A stretch of DNA of 64,000 nucleotides, taken from contig RCAB01000350.1 of the NCBI GenBank assembly GCA_003640385.1, positions 1-64,000 of the forward strand, in the 5' to 3' direction. This DNA comes from Setaria digitata (Eukaryota > Nematoda > Chromadorea > Rhabditida > Setariidae). The translations under genes were made by a program, and so were the position numbers. Under the pieces are notes generated by a model. It was not told the origin of the DNA and made no database searches. It saw only the letters and a program-made list of their open reading frames with translations. Numbering within the stretch: the stretch's first letter is position 1; every line of letters begins with the position of its first letter. Shown here in pieces: positions 46,601 to 57,982 of this stretch.

Positions 46601-49600
46601 ATACAATTTCAACTGGGTGATGTACAAAAGATAATATTTCATTTGTATTTGAATCATTGAATGAATACTTTAAATCTATTAATTGCTATTAATGTAACGT
46701 ATAAATTTTATTATTTTTAGAAAATATTTGTAAAATTATTCAAGCGAATTGAGTAGTTTGTTAAACAAACTGTTTATTGTTGATAAGGAAAATGTTTAAT
46801 GATAATCGATGATTTGACACGATATCAGTACCAATAATAACATAATATGTGCTGTTAAAATCGAATAAACAAATAGAAATTCAGAAAAAAGCCGAGCCAA
46901 AATTTTATTTATTTTATTAATTTACAATGACAACAAAAAGAATAAAAAGAATGGAAAAAAGTTAAATTTAATTTATTCTCAAAGCGCAATTTCAATAAAA
47001 CACTAAATGCTCCGTTACTGATCCATCCATTATGTTCCTCGGTAGTAATATCTGTGATTAACATATCAGTGATTATCTTGCTAGAGATTAATATCGCTGA
47101 AATAACTGTCATTATTGAGAATTAAAGTCGTGAGATTGTTGAATCAACTATGCTGATCCGGTTTTTTTTCTTCTTCATTGGTTGGATACTTTATGCTAAT
47201 CCGGTTTTCTGATTGCAATTCTGTAGCACTCATCGGTAAACAATCGTGCATAATAAACTGTAATTTACAGATTTATTGAAATTTTCAATTCAAAGTGCTT
47301 TTGTTGGGACATTTAGCATCAATAGAAGATGAAACTTTGCGCATAGCAAAGTTAACATATAATAAGAACGTCAAAATCTCATATTATATTTGAAATTTTA
47401 GGGAAATTAACGAAAAATTGGAATTTAAAATTCAGGAATAAATAATATCTAGGAAAATCATAAAAGAAAGAGAGAGAGAGAGAGAAAGAAGGTGAGAAAG
47501 TTCANAAATTGGAATTTAAAATTCAGGAATAAATAATATCGAGGAAAATCATAAAAGAAAGAGAGAGAGAGAGAGAAAGAAGGTGAGAAAGTTCAAAGGT
47601 CGAAAGTGGAAATGACATATATAAAATTACTTATAATTAATGAATGCTAAGCATGCAATCAATTAACAACATAATTTCGCAGCGGGCGAAACTCAAAATA
47701 AATTAAATNGAAGTGGAAATGACATATATAAAATTACTTATATTTAATGAATGCTAAGCACGCAATCAATTAACAACATAATTTCGCAGCGGGCGAAACT
47801 CAAAATAAATTAAATTCGAAATCGAAATTGGGATTAAAAATGACATATGCAATGCATATATAGCTATAATGATATTAATATTTAACACTTATCAACTTTA
47901 AATTATACATAGCTATTTCACTCCTAAATAAAATATCAAATATTTTTAGTTAATTGGAAGTTAGAAAAAAAAAATATTCAGCAATTATGGAATTGTAATT
48001 TTTTTAAAGTAATTTCGAAGCATTCAAAATATTTTTAAAGACTTTAAATGTATTCAAATTTAGTAATTGTAATTTTTGCACAATTATTTTAATTTATTAA
48101 ATTGAATTATCTTTTGCTATCTCAATAAACGCTCTTCATAAAAATTATGCAACTTTTAATAGTTGGTAAATTGTTTTTTTTTTTTTTTTTCAAATGTATT
48201 GTAGAAAATAATTTGAAAATTTATTATGGATATGAAAAGAAAAGAAAAATGAAAAATTGTAAGAATTTTTCTTTTTAGTTATTTCATCTGTTGAAAATTT
48301 CATTTCAGACACCAGCAACATTTCCACAATTGCGACAACTTGTTCATAATAATAATGAAATGTTACGAGAAATTATTTCAATTTTCGATGAAAGGTTTTT
48401 TTTTTTCTTTTTTTTTTACCAAATTTTTCTTCCAAAAGTTTTCATAATGTTACGCAACATTTCCGCATTACTTTTAATTTTCAAAAACTTTTCATAAAAA
48501 AAAAAAGAAAAAAATTAATTGATATTTTTTGATAATTAAACGATCAATTACCTCTGTAATTTTTATTTCAGAGCTGCGTTAGATTTTGCATATTCAAAAA
48601 CGATGCAAAAATTATCATCCAGATTGCATAAAGTTTCAACAAAATCACCGGGGTAAATTTTTATTTTTTATTTTTTTTCACAAAAATTTTTGGCCTAAAT
48701 TTGCTGTTTCAGTTCATACTTTGTTCCTTTCCTAATTTTTAACTTTATTATCTGTTGCTTTAAAAGATGCTAATGTTTTAGTTCTACAAATAGTTTGGAT
48801 TATAACTACGCACTAATTATTGTTTTTTTTTAAGTGACTAATTATAATATATTTGATCTATTTTGATAGTGGAAACATCAAATATAAACAGTATCTAACT
48901 TTGTTCATTAGTAATTAATTTTTTTAATAATTCGTTAATTTTAATCTCACTAATTTACCAGATTTATCCACTAATTTGCTCAATATATTCGCCCATCTAT
49001 TCAGAATATTTGCTTAATTTTTTTTCCTGTTTTATACATTTACTCTAAACATTTATTGTATTTATCTGCTATAAATGCATCATTTTATTGCTAATTTTAA
49101 ACATTTACTTAACCTATCAAATCTGGAACATGACCTGAAATGCAAACATAAAGGAGTCTCTATTACTGACAGATATATTATTGAATATTTTATTCGAAAT
49201 ATGTTAGTAAATTTTTTAATTAATAGCAGTTTAATTTTTTCATTCTTAATGATATATTGTAGCAAAACGATTATGTGGTATCCGTTCATTGAGCAAATTT
49301 AATTTCCGTTAGAAAAATAATCAAATGAATAGAGTGAGAGTGAGCTTCCAGTAGGCAATTCTGAATAATTTTTTTTTTTTTTTTTCAAATATATTTGCAT
49401 AATTGTGTTTCCACTGAGAATGGTGTAAAATTTAGGAAATTTAGTGGAGTCAAAAAATCATTCACTTACTAGTTTATTAATTAAAATAGAACCTTTTCCG
49501 TGTAATTAGATCTATTTACATCGATGCAAATGCTCCAATTTCATGATCATTGTGAATGACCGGGATATCCCAGTGATCATCAGTGTTGAAGGTCATCGCT

Positions 49601-52600
49601 CTATTCTCGATAAGATTTAAATTTATAAAGTAAACAAATTGATAAATTCGAACTGATTTTTTTTTTTTTTTTCAAATCTCATAAAATTTTTTTGAAGGAT
49701 TATCGATCGAGCGTGGAGTTATGTTGCTGATCAATTTGATGCTCAAGCTAGCATACATAAGTAAAATGAAATTTTTTTTTTTTGTTTTTAAAGTTATTAA
49801 TTGTTCGAATTGCCTTTCTTTGAAATTATTAATTAATTGTTATGGTAACAGTTATTTTGGTATACTGTAGAATGCTGTTCAAAATAAGAATTTTTGATTG
49901 TTGACAAATCAAATTTTATTTCATGAAAATTGTTTTATCATCTTAAAAGAAACGAAAGAATTTTTGAACCGACAAAAAAAAAAAAAAAGAAAAAAAAAGC
50001 ATCTGCCAATGTTAAAATTAATTTGCTTTTATACTAATTGGAGATAAGAATATGTATTAATTAATTAATTAATTATCACTGATAGAAATGAAATAAATTT
50101 CTAGCAATCTTGGTTCAGCTATAACAGATGATATTGTGCAACCACTTCGAGCTATTTTCAATTCTCAGCAACGAACAATTCGTGCGGTATGTTTTTTTTT
50201 TTCTTTTTTTTTTTCTAAAATTATGTCATATTCAAGAATTAGAATGTTCCCTTATTTTCTTAGTGTCTATAAAAGAAAAATAACATTTAGCTATTGAACA
50301 TGTCGATCAAATTTATTTAACTTATCAAAATTTTAATTGTTCTATTATCATTCTTATTATCAATTAATTTTACTGCTTGCTTTTATTATCGTTTTATTTT
50401 ATTTTCATATTAAACAAATAAACAATATATATACGTTTTTTTTTTTATCAAAATTTTAAATGAATTATAAAATAAATTTGCTCATTCACTTTTTGCTATC
50501 TTAAATTCTCGATAATTAGCACTTTCATTATTCGTAAAAAAATAAATACTAAATTAATTTACAATTTTTTTTTTTTTATAAAAATTTCACTTTAGACAGA
50601 ACAGTTAGCAAATCGTGAATTACGTTTCCTAAACTCCAAACGTGATGAATTATCAAAAATCAAACGTTTGCTGCATAATTCCAGTCATGACCTTGAAAAG
50701 GTTGAACAGCTCATCGATAATGATCACATGTCGAATATTAAGGTTACGAATTTGTCGTCTTTTCAGCAATAATAATAATAATAATAATAGTACCTAAAAA
50801 AAAAAAAAAAAAAAAAAGACCGAAAATAATGACAATAATTATAATGTTAGTATTATCAGTTGCAATAACAGTAATGATGTTAGTGATAGAGCTGAGAATA
50901 ATGACATTATTACTATCAATGAGTGGAAAAAATTTTTGTTAAAAGCACTGAAAATGACAACAATGTTAGCTATAATGTTAGTATTATCAGATACATTAAA
51001 AGTAATGATAATGATGATATGAATTGATAGTAATAGCATTATTGGTATTTATAAATGGAATAAATTTCATTTCATTTATCAATTCTATTTAATCATCAGT
51101 GAAGTAGAAATAAATAAATGATCAATATTGTGATTTTTTTTTTTTTCTTTTTTTCCTATCAAATAATTATTCTTTCGTTTTTCTTCTTCTAAATATACCA
51201 TTTATAAACTTGCATAATATTGCATTAATGAGAATCAAGAATGATAAAAATAACAAAGCAATGAAAATTTCTGGATAATTAGTGTATCTAAAAATTTTCA
51301 TCACTTTTCTGCTATATCAGATTATTAGAGCAATGCCAAAATATCGTATCGTACTGTGGAGCGGGGAAAAACAAAATAGCTGAATTAATTAAAATGCTAA
51401 AATTCAAACTGCTAAAATTCAATTTTTTAATTATTATATTATATTAATTAAAAAATTTTGAAGTTATCGGTACGAAAACGTAAATTATTGGAACAAGTGA
51501 TGAAACAGGAACAAACATATATTGAAGAAACGATAGCAGCGGAACGGCAACGACGTTTAACTGATGGCGTTTTACGAAAAGGTGTTGAATATTTGGAAGT
51601 TGTTGAGAAGCAACGTTTAGCGCATTGTCAAACGGCGCTTGGACGTTTTCAACGGAAAATTTCACAATTAGGACCTAATTTAAATATGGTAAAATTTTAA
51701 TTTGAATTGTTTTTCTTTTTAAATATTTAAAATATGTTAGCAATTGAATAACAAACTTACGACTTTTGAATAAGCTTAAACAAAAAGTAATGAATGATTT
51801 TTTTTTTTCTTTATTGAAATTGATAATATCAAAAAAAAAAAAAATCATTCGTTTACTTTTTGTTTAAACTTATTCAAAAGTCGTAAGTTTGTTTTAAAAA
51901 ATTCTTGATTCAAAATGAAAGGATTTAAAACTAAATTTACATATGATTATTTAATTTTAAATCTGTTTCTCTAAAACTTCGGTTGCATCATTTATCATTT
52001 CCTCACTAATCAATTAATGAGGTATTTTTATTATTTTTAAATGTAGTAGAGAAATTAAATCATTCTCATAAGCTTCGCAAATTCTTCTCTTCGAAACTTA
52101 TTTTTCCATTAAATTTATGTGCCTTTTGGTGAAAATGATTGCAGTTACACAAAGGTCATTCATCCGATGTTGAACTTCCAAAAAGATTGTCATTAAAAAT
52201 TACACCCATCAACTGGGAGCAAATTTTATTTAATAACGCATTCTTCATATTTCTTTTCATCATTCACTTAGTAAAATTTGCATTACTTTATGAATAATTA
52301 TGAAGTGAGAAACTAATTAACTTTAAAGATGTTAGAGATTAATTAATTTTATAGATGTTTGAACGTTGTATGAATGCCTTAAATGATGCAATTAACGTGG
52401 AACCAAGTGATCAAATTTCAATGCTAACACCAATATGTTCAACAAATCATACAATATATTTGTGTGATTTTCATGTTCGTTTCTTCCTATTTTTTTTTTT
52501 TTTTTTTCATAATTTTATATATTAATTGTAAAATTTATCTTAATTATTTACTTTTTTAATTGTAATGTGTTATCAGTGAAATAGAAATTTTAATTATTTG

Positions 52601-55013
52601 TTATTAAAATTAGCTTAAAATATTTGCTCTTGTCATTATATCTAGGAATTCATTACTCATAAAATCTAATTTAATTATTAGTTCTTCTCTTTTATTGCAG
52701 ATCAATATAATTGATCGTAAGCAACGATTATAAATCATGATTATTGAACTGGTTCAATTGTATATAATCAGTTACTATATCGATCTGCAATAAAAATATA
52801 CATCTGTGATGCATATTATCATGATATCAGTATATATTATGATTAGCATAAGTTTTATTATATATGAAATACTGTTATCACTTAACTGTATATGCTATGA
52901 TATCATATCACTGAAGTTATCAAATATTATATATGAGCATTGGTAATCATGATATAATATTAATTATTGGCATTATACATTATCAATGCGTAGAATGATT
53001 ATTGATAGCGTAATCAATACATGCTTAGAAGTTATAAAATTTAATAATTACTAACAGATTTAAAACATGATGAGGTAAAATGAAACCTTTTGTCAAATAT
53101 TTCTAAACACTATGATTAAGAAATTAAGCCTAATTGATTTGCAGCATTTGCTCGTACTAATCTTGTTTAATTTATTCAAAATAAGCACTTATTTTTAGGC
53201 TGAGAATTTTGCGGAAGTAATTGGTGGACAGAGGCGTCGCTGGGCTCTAGAAAGAATTAGTGCGGTAATTCATGAATATTTGAAACGTACTCAGCTAGAA
53301 ACTAAGCCAACATTACCATTAGCTAATGTTGCCGACTGTGTAAGTGTTTTTAATTGTAATTAATTACGAATGATTATTGTGAAATACTGTACTCTAAGGA
53401 AATTGAAAGTTCAGTAAACAGTAGCTAGAAAATCAACGTGCAGTGTAGACGTAGACTTATAATGTTGGTTATTAACTTTTGTAAGAATAATTAAATGAAA
53501 CTTTGTTAATTGTTCATTAGTGATTCTTTTCGGAAATTTGATAATGTTGCTGTGGTAATTTATTTGAGTGAAATTTTTGGTTTAAATTAATTTTCTTTTT
53601 TATTAAACGAAATTGCTTAATAAAGTTAAAATGAAATTAATGCAACAAATTGCCTTAAACTTACTTTGTAATTCATTTTATATCATTAAATAAAGAGAGA
53701 AAAAAGAAAATTTGCATATTTATGGTAAAGAACCTAGAATTTGCTATAACTGATGAGAAATATAGCGAAATTAATTAAATCCACATCAATAAAACTCACG
53801 AATTCTGCATGAAATCTAGTAAAATTGTTCAAATTTTGTATAAAATGTTCAATGTAATTTACAACTTTTTTTTTAACGAAATTTTCATAATATTAAAGTT
53901 TAACATTACCGTTTGTGATTTTACCTTTTCCTTTCTTCATTTCCATATCATTTTTTTTCCAGAGTTATGTGGAATTTTTGGAATATTTAATTTATAAAAT
54001 AAACGAAGCATTAAAAAGTATTGATGGAGGACAAAACAGAGAATACCATCGACTAGCACGTTTCCAGCAAAAACTTAAAGATAAAATGGTTGGTAGCTTT
54101 ACTAAATTTCGTTTTTGCTTCAGCATAAAATTTATGAAATGAAAAAGAAAATAAAACGATAAAATGTGAAAAATAATAAACGATAAAATGAAAAATAAAG
54201 TTAAAAGTAGTCAGAAAATTGAATTTGAAATAAATTTTAACGAAATTAAAATAGGGTATGGTGCAAACGGTATTAACGATACCACTTGATGAATTCGAAA
54301 ATGGTGAAAAGCCATCAGCGCCAAGTTTACCGACAACATCAAGTGTAGAGGATGAAACGGAACCGGTAAATTCTTTTTTTTTTAATTATTTGCCATTTTT
54401 GATATATTTATTCAGACGATAAAAGGCTTACTAATTAGGCCAATTAGACTTACAACTGTATATTGCAAGCGAAAATGATTAATATTTTCTCACTGTATAA
54501 TAATATGCAAGCTTCTATGAGCTTCTTATCAATCCATCTAGCAGTTACTCAAGCTTAATGTAATATTTAACAAGCCCATCATTTATCAATTCTTCACATT
54601 TAGGATCTAATTAGATCTAATTAGCAATATTTCTTCTAGCAATTACTCTCCACAGTTCTAACATAAATGATCACTTCTACATAACATTATCCCCATAGTT
54701 TTTGCACAAGAAAAAAAAAAAAATTTTTTTTTACAGATTATAAGTGAAGTACGTGAACCATTAGAACAATATGCGGCCCCACGTTCGATGTTGTACGATG
54801 AACCTCACCATATGCAGAATACCTCATCGTCAACATGTACCAGTAATAGCGAAACAATTAAACGAATCTACCGTGTCCTGTATGATTTTACCGCTACCAC
54901 AGAGGATGAATTAGACGTTCATGCAGGTGATTGCGTCCTAGTAGAAGGTAAAATTGGTAATGACTGGATGATCGGGCAAATAATTTCAAATAATCAAATA
55001 ATTGATGATGTTA

Positions 55014-55045
<32 letters not shown>

Positions 55046-55129
55046 AATAATAGTTGTGTGACAGAGAAGATTAGTAATAAAATTGGACGATTTCCAACAT
55101 CATATGTAGCTTCTGCTAACAATAAATAA
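43665..55129 (+). CDS. NOSTRIN: NOSTRIN-like F-BAR and SH3 protein
   Basis: Twelve exons: 43665-43799, 48309-48394, 48572-48652, 49698-49760, 50105-50186, 50596-50742, 51464-51688, 52355-52474, 53199-53339, 53963-54088, 54255-54365, 54737-55129; 569 residues. After a Ser/Arg-rich N-terminus (MHSRMSRLRRSLSRGSLFN) comes an F-BAR domain: LREIISIFDERAALDFAYSK, MQKLSSRLHKVS, LGSAITDDIVQPLRAIF, a basic coiled coil, and FQRKISQLGPN. A HR1-like coiled coil (EFLEYLIYKINEALKSI) and a C-terminal SH3 (YRVLYDFTATTEDELDVHAGD ends with GRFPTSYV) follow. Order and spacing match NOSTRIN, which couples membrane curvature to dynamin and N-WASP in endocytosis. Intron 1 is 4.5 kb. The SH3 carries an acidic insertion encoded by GAT repeats. 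Confidence 0.82.
47415..47595. repeat. 90-bp direct duplication around a single N
   Basis: Copies 47415-47504 and 47506-47595 differ at one base (TATCTAGG versus TATCGAGG) and both contain a (GA)n run. N at 47505 is the junction. Confidence 0.85.
47602..47815. repeat. About 106-bp direct duplication around a single N
   Basis: GAAGTGGAAATGACATATAT-type block repeats on both sides of the N at 47709, with small differences (GCATGC versus GCACGC, TATAATT versus TATATTT). Confidence 0.85.
51750..51893. repeat. Near-perfect long inverted repeat (hairpin) in NOSTRIN-like intron 7
   Basis: The left arm starts AACAAACTTACGACTTTTGA at 51750; the right arm ends with its exact complement at 51893. Pairing runs through AATAAG[C/T]TTAAACAAAAAGTAA and GAATGA into a T run facing an A run. 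I count one mismatch and one small indel over about 46 bases before the homopolymers, so each arm is about 60 bases. The loop is about 22-25 bases. It lies wholly between exons 7 and 8. Confidence 0.92.
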
Positions 55130-55251
55130 TGAATGAAAAAAAAAAAAAAAAAAATGATTGATACAGAACTAGCATGATATGTGTTATATTTATCATCTGA
55201 GAATTTTTTTTACATTTTCTTCAAAATTTTTCCTTCTTTCCAAATCTAACA

Positions 55252-55257
55252 AATAAA
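55252..55257 (+). terminator. Polyadenylation signal of the NOSTRIN-like gene
   Basis: AATAAA 123 bases after the stop codon. Another AATAAA overlaps the stop codon itself and is less likely to serve. Confidence 0.5.
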
Positions 55258-55460
55258 AGATTTTATAAGGCTTCTGATAAACTAGGCAAATAATTGTTCA
55301 TTCATTCTCGATCTCGATCCTTCTTCTTCTTTCTCTAAACGAATTATTCCAGAGAGTTGTATTAATAATTGTTTTTAGTTAAAAAAAAAAAAAAAAAAAT
55401 CATCTTTATTATTATCATACAATAGTAATTCTTATTTTACAGTATCAGTTTTTTTTTTTT

Positions 55461-55482
55461 CTCTCTCTCTCTCTCTCTCTTT
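55461..55482. repeat. (CT)n microsatellite
   Basis: About ten CT units following a T run. Confidence 0.9.
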
Positions 55483-56395
55483 CGACATTAGCGCCTTGAT
55501 TTAGTAACATCTCTGGCATATCGAATTGCTAAATGTTATTTCAATTGAAATAGTTCGTTTTTCATCTGATGTATAATTTTTAGTAGAGTTATTAATTTTT
55601 CTAATTAGAGCTAAATTTCCCGCAAATAACTAAAAATAAACAATATCGCTAAAATTTAAATTTTCCAAAATTTTTTTCAAATAAAATTTTCAAATTTTTT
55701 CAAAAAATTAATTTTTTTTATTATTTAGATAATGTATAAAGTATTTTAGTATAGTGATACACTGTTTAGAATTATCCCTTCATTTGTCGGATTAAAAAAA
55801 CGTTAATGTTGATGCCTTACTTCAGACATTCTTCATCATCAAAATTACCAATACTGATTGTTCCATCTATTTTGTGTAATACTGTCGCTGTATACTTTGA
55901 AAACCAGTGCCTGCTGATAAAAATCTGCTCAATAAAATATTTGATAAATGATGTATCATTTTCATTTGAACAAGTGAGCTATTAAAATACCTTTATATTT
56001 ACTACATATCAAACAAAGTTAAATATCACAAGAATGCATGCAAATGAACGTTGAAATAATGCTTTAATTGAGTAATTGAATACTCCAATAATATTAGAAA
56101 AGTGGTAAAATATTTGCTCAAAAGCAAATAGAAAACGCTTAATCTCTCTTGTATTATCATTAAACATAAGCGTAAAAATGCCAAAACTTGATCCGTATAA
56201 CTATCACGCATTATACTGATTTCAAATGTACGCATATACGTCGTAACAATGCCATTTATCGCTGAAATTTAAATTTTCCAAAATTAAATTTTTCTAAATA
56301 AAACTTTCAAATTTTTTTCAAAAAATTAACCAATGCACAAATATCCGGGTATCACAGTCAACAATCACCATTGTATGATCTGATAATAATTTGAT

Positions 56396-56680
56396 TTACC
56401 ATCGATGCGCAAGCAATTGACATTTCCATCTATCACCAATGCGCAAATATCCCGAAACATTGCGAAATCCTCGACAGATAGCCCCGGTAACATCTCCATC
56501 TATCATCGATGTGCAAATTCCCCATATTATTTCCATCCACCCACCGATGGACGAATTCCCCATAATNCCCGGTAACATCTTCATCTATCATCGATGCGCA
56601 AATTCCCCATATTATTTCCATCCACCCACCGATGGACGAATTCCCCATAATGTTCTGTCCTATCACCAGTGCACAAATAT
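56396..56680. repeat. Degenerate minisatellite with CTATCAYCRATGYGCAAAT motif
   Basis: The motif recurs at about 56426, 56496, 56581 and 56659, with a truncated copy at 56399; spacing is 70-85 bases. The two inner copies are almost identical over 83 bases and flank the N at 56567, so one of them may be an assembly duplicate. The segment is richer in C and G than its surroundings. Frames open through it are repeat artefacts. Confidence 0.75.
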
Positions 56681-57965
56681 TCAGTATCATTTCAGTGCAC
56701 GGATTTCCGGCAGCACTACCGGTAACTGATGAACGAATCTCCAGTACCATCAGTTCACAAGAATGTGCTTGTGTGTGTCCGTTGATGCCTACTGAGTGGA
56801 AGCTACTGATATCTGCGACTGATAATAACTTTATCAATTGTAAATACACTGATGTTTTGCTATAGTGAGATGTGCATCATCTCTGTACCTGTTAGTGTTT
56901 CATTTTCCGAGAACTGATCTGATCACTTCTCGATCATATCATATCAGTGTAATAATGTGAGATTGTCTTCCTAGTGACTATCCATCGAATAATGCATTAA
57001 ACAAGACAATTGGCCAATTGGTAAGCTGAAATGTTTATCGTATAGTTTGTGATTTGCATTAAAATAGCCTTCAGTTTACAACAATTTTTACATTTTTGCA
57101 AAAATGCCATTTGCATCGCTCACTTTCTTCGACATCTTCTCGTTCATTTCACCTTTACAGCAGCCAACTTGCTAGCATTCATCCCTTGCTAAATGGAATT
57201 TTGTTATTTTCAAATGCTTTTCTTTCCATTTCACATTATTTTATTCTTGTTAAATCATTTTTCTCATTTAAAGATGTTAAATTGTTATTTTTAATTTAGT
57301 TAGCAAAATTACTTCGTTCACTTTTACTGCTTCCATTGTTATATGACTAATTTTTGCATATGTTTTAGTAGGATTTTTCGTATCAATTAACCTGTTTGCT
57401 AGTCATTATTGGCCTATATTCTGTTTCACTTTATGAATTTATTCTTTTAAATTATCTTTTTTTTTTTTTTTTTTTTTTCTATTGATGACTTTATTTTAGT
57501 TGTCTTGTTTGCTGGCATATCAATTATTTGGATAACTTCTTTTTTTTTTTTTTTCCTAGCTATCTAATTGAGGATAATGAAATTGTTTGTTCTCTGTTTC
57601 ATATTTTGTACAACTCTAATGAAACAATGTTATTTTTTTTTCAATTTGTTTTTTTTTTTTTAAACTTTTATTTGCTGGCATTATATGTTGATTATTTCAA
57701 TTATTAGTCATTAATAATTAAAGCTCAAGCAATTATTGCAAAAATTTCAGTAAATTTCATTTCTACCTAATGTCATTTTCAAACACTATGGATGAAATAA
57801 ACATAAATGTGTGAGTTTATTGAGATTTCTCACTTATTTACTACAAAATACATGAATGAGCATTTTTCACTTCAAAAAATAAGTAGAAATTTGTAAATTA
57901 TATTAAAAAAAAAAAAAAAAAAACGGTGCTTCATCTATTATTTCCTTATATTTCTTTAGCAGTAA

Positions 57966-57977
57966 ATTTTTTTCCAG
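57966..57977 (+). promoter_or_regulatory. Putative spliced-leader acceptor for troponin T
   Basis: TTTTTTTCCAG ends at 57977, five bases before an in-frame ATG at 57983 and 29 before the ATG at 58007. No upstream coding exon is apparent. Confidence 0.4.
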
Positions 57978-57982
57978 AAATT

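Larger units (their letters stand above)
55130..57982. other. Intergenic region NOSTRIN-like gene to troponin T
   Basis: About 2.85 kb without a recognisable exon. It contains a (CT)n run at 55461-55482, two related AT-rich blocks with AAAATTT motifs (55640-55720 and 56255-56330), a degenerate minisatellite (56396-56680) and T-rich sequence before troponin T. Confidence 0.55.

Noticed and set aside
56396..56849. Open frames of up to about 138 codons on both strands before troponin T
   Set aside because: They run through a minisatellite and an N, show repeated peptide blocks, and lack splice signals or a known domain.
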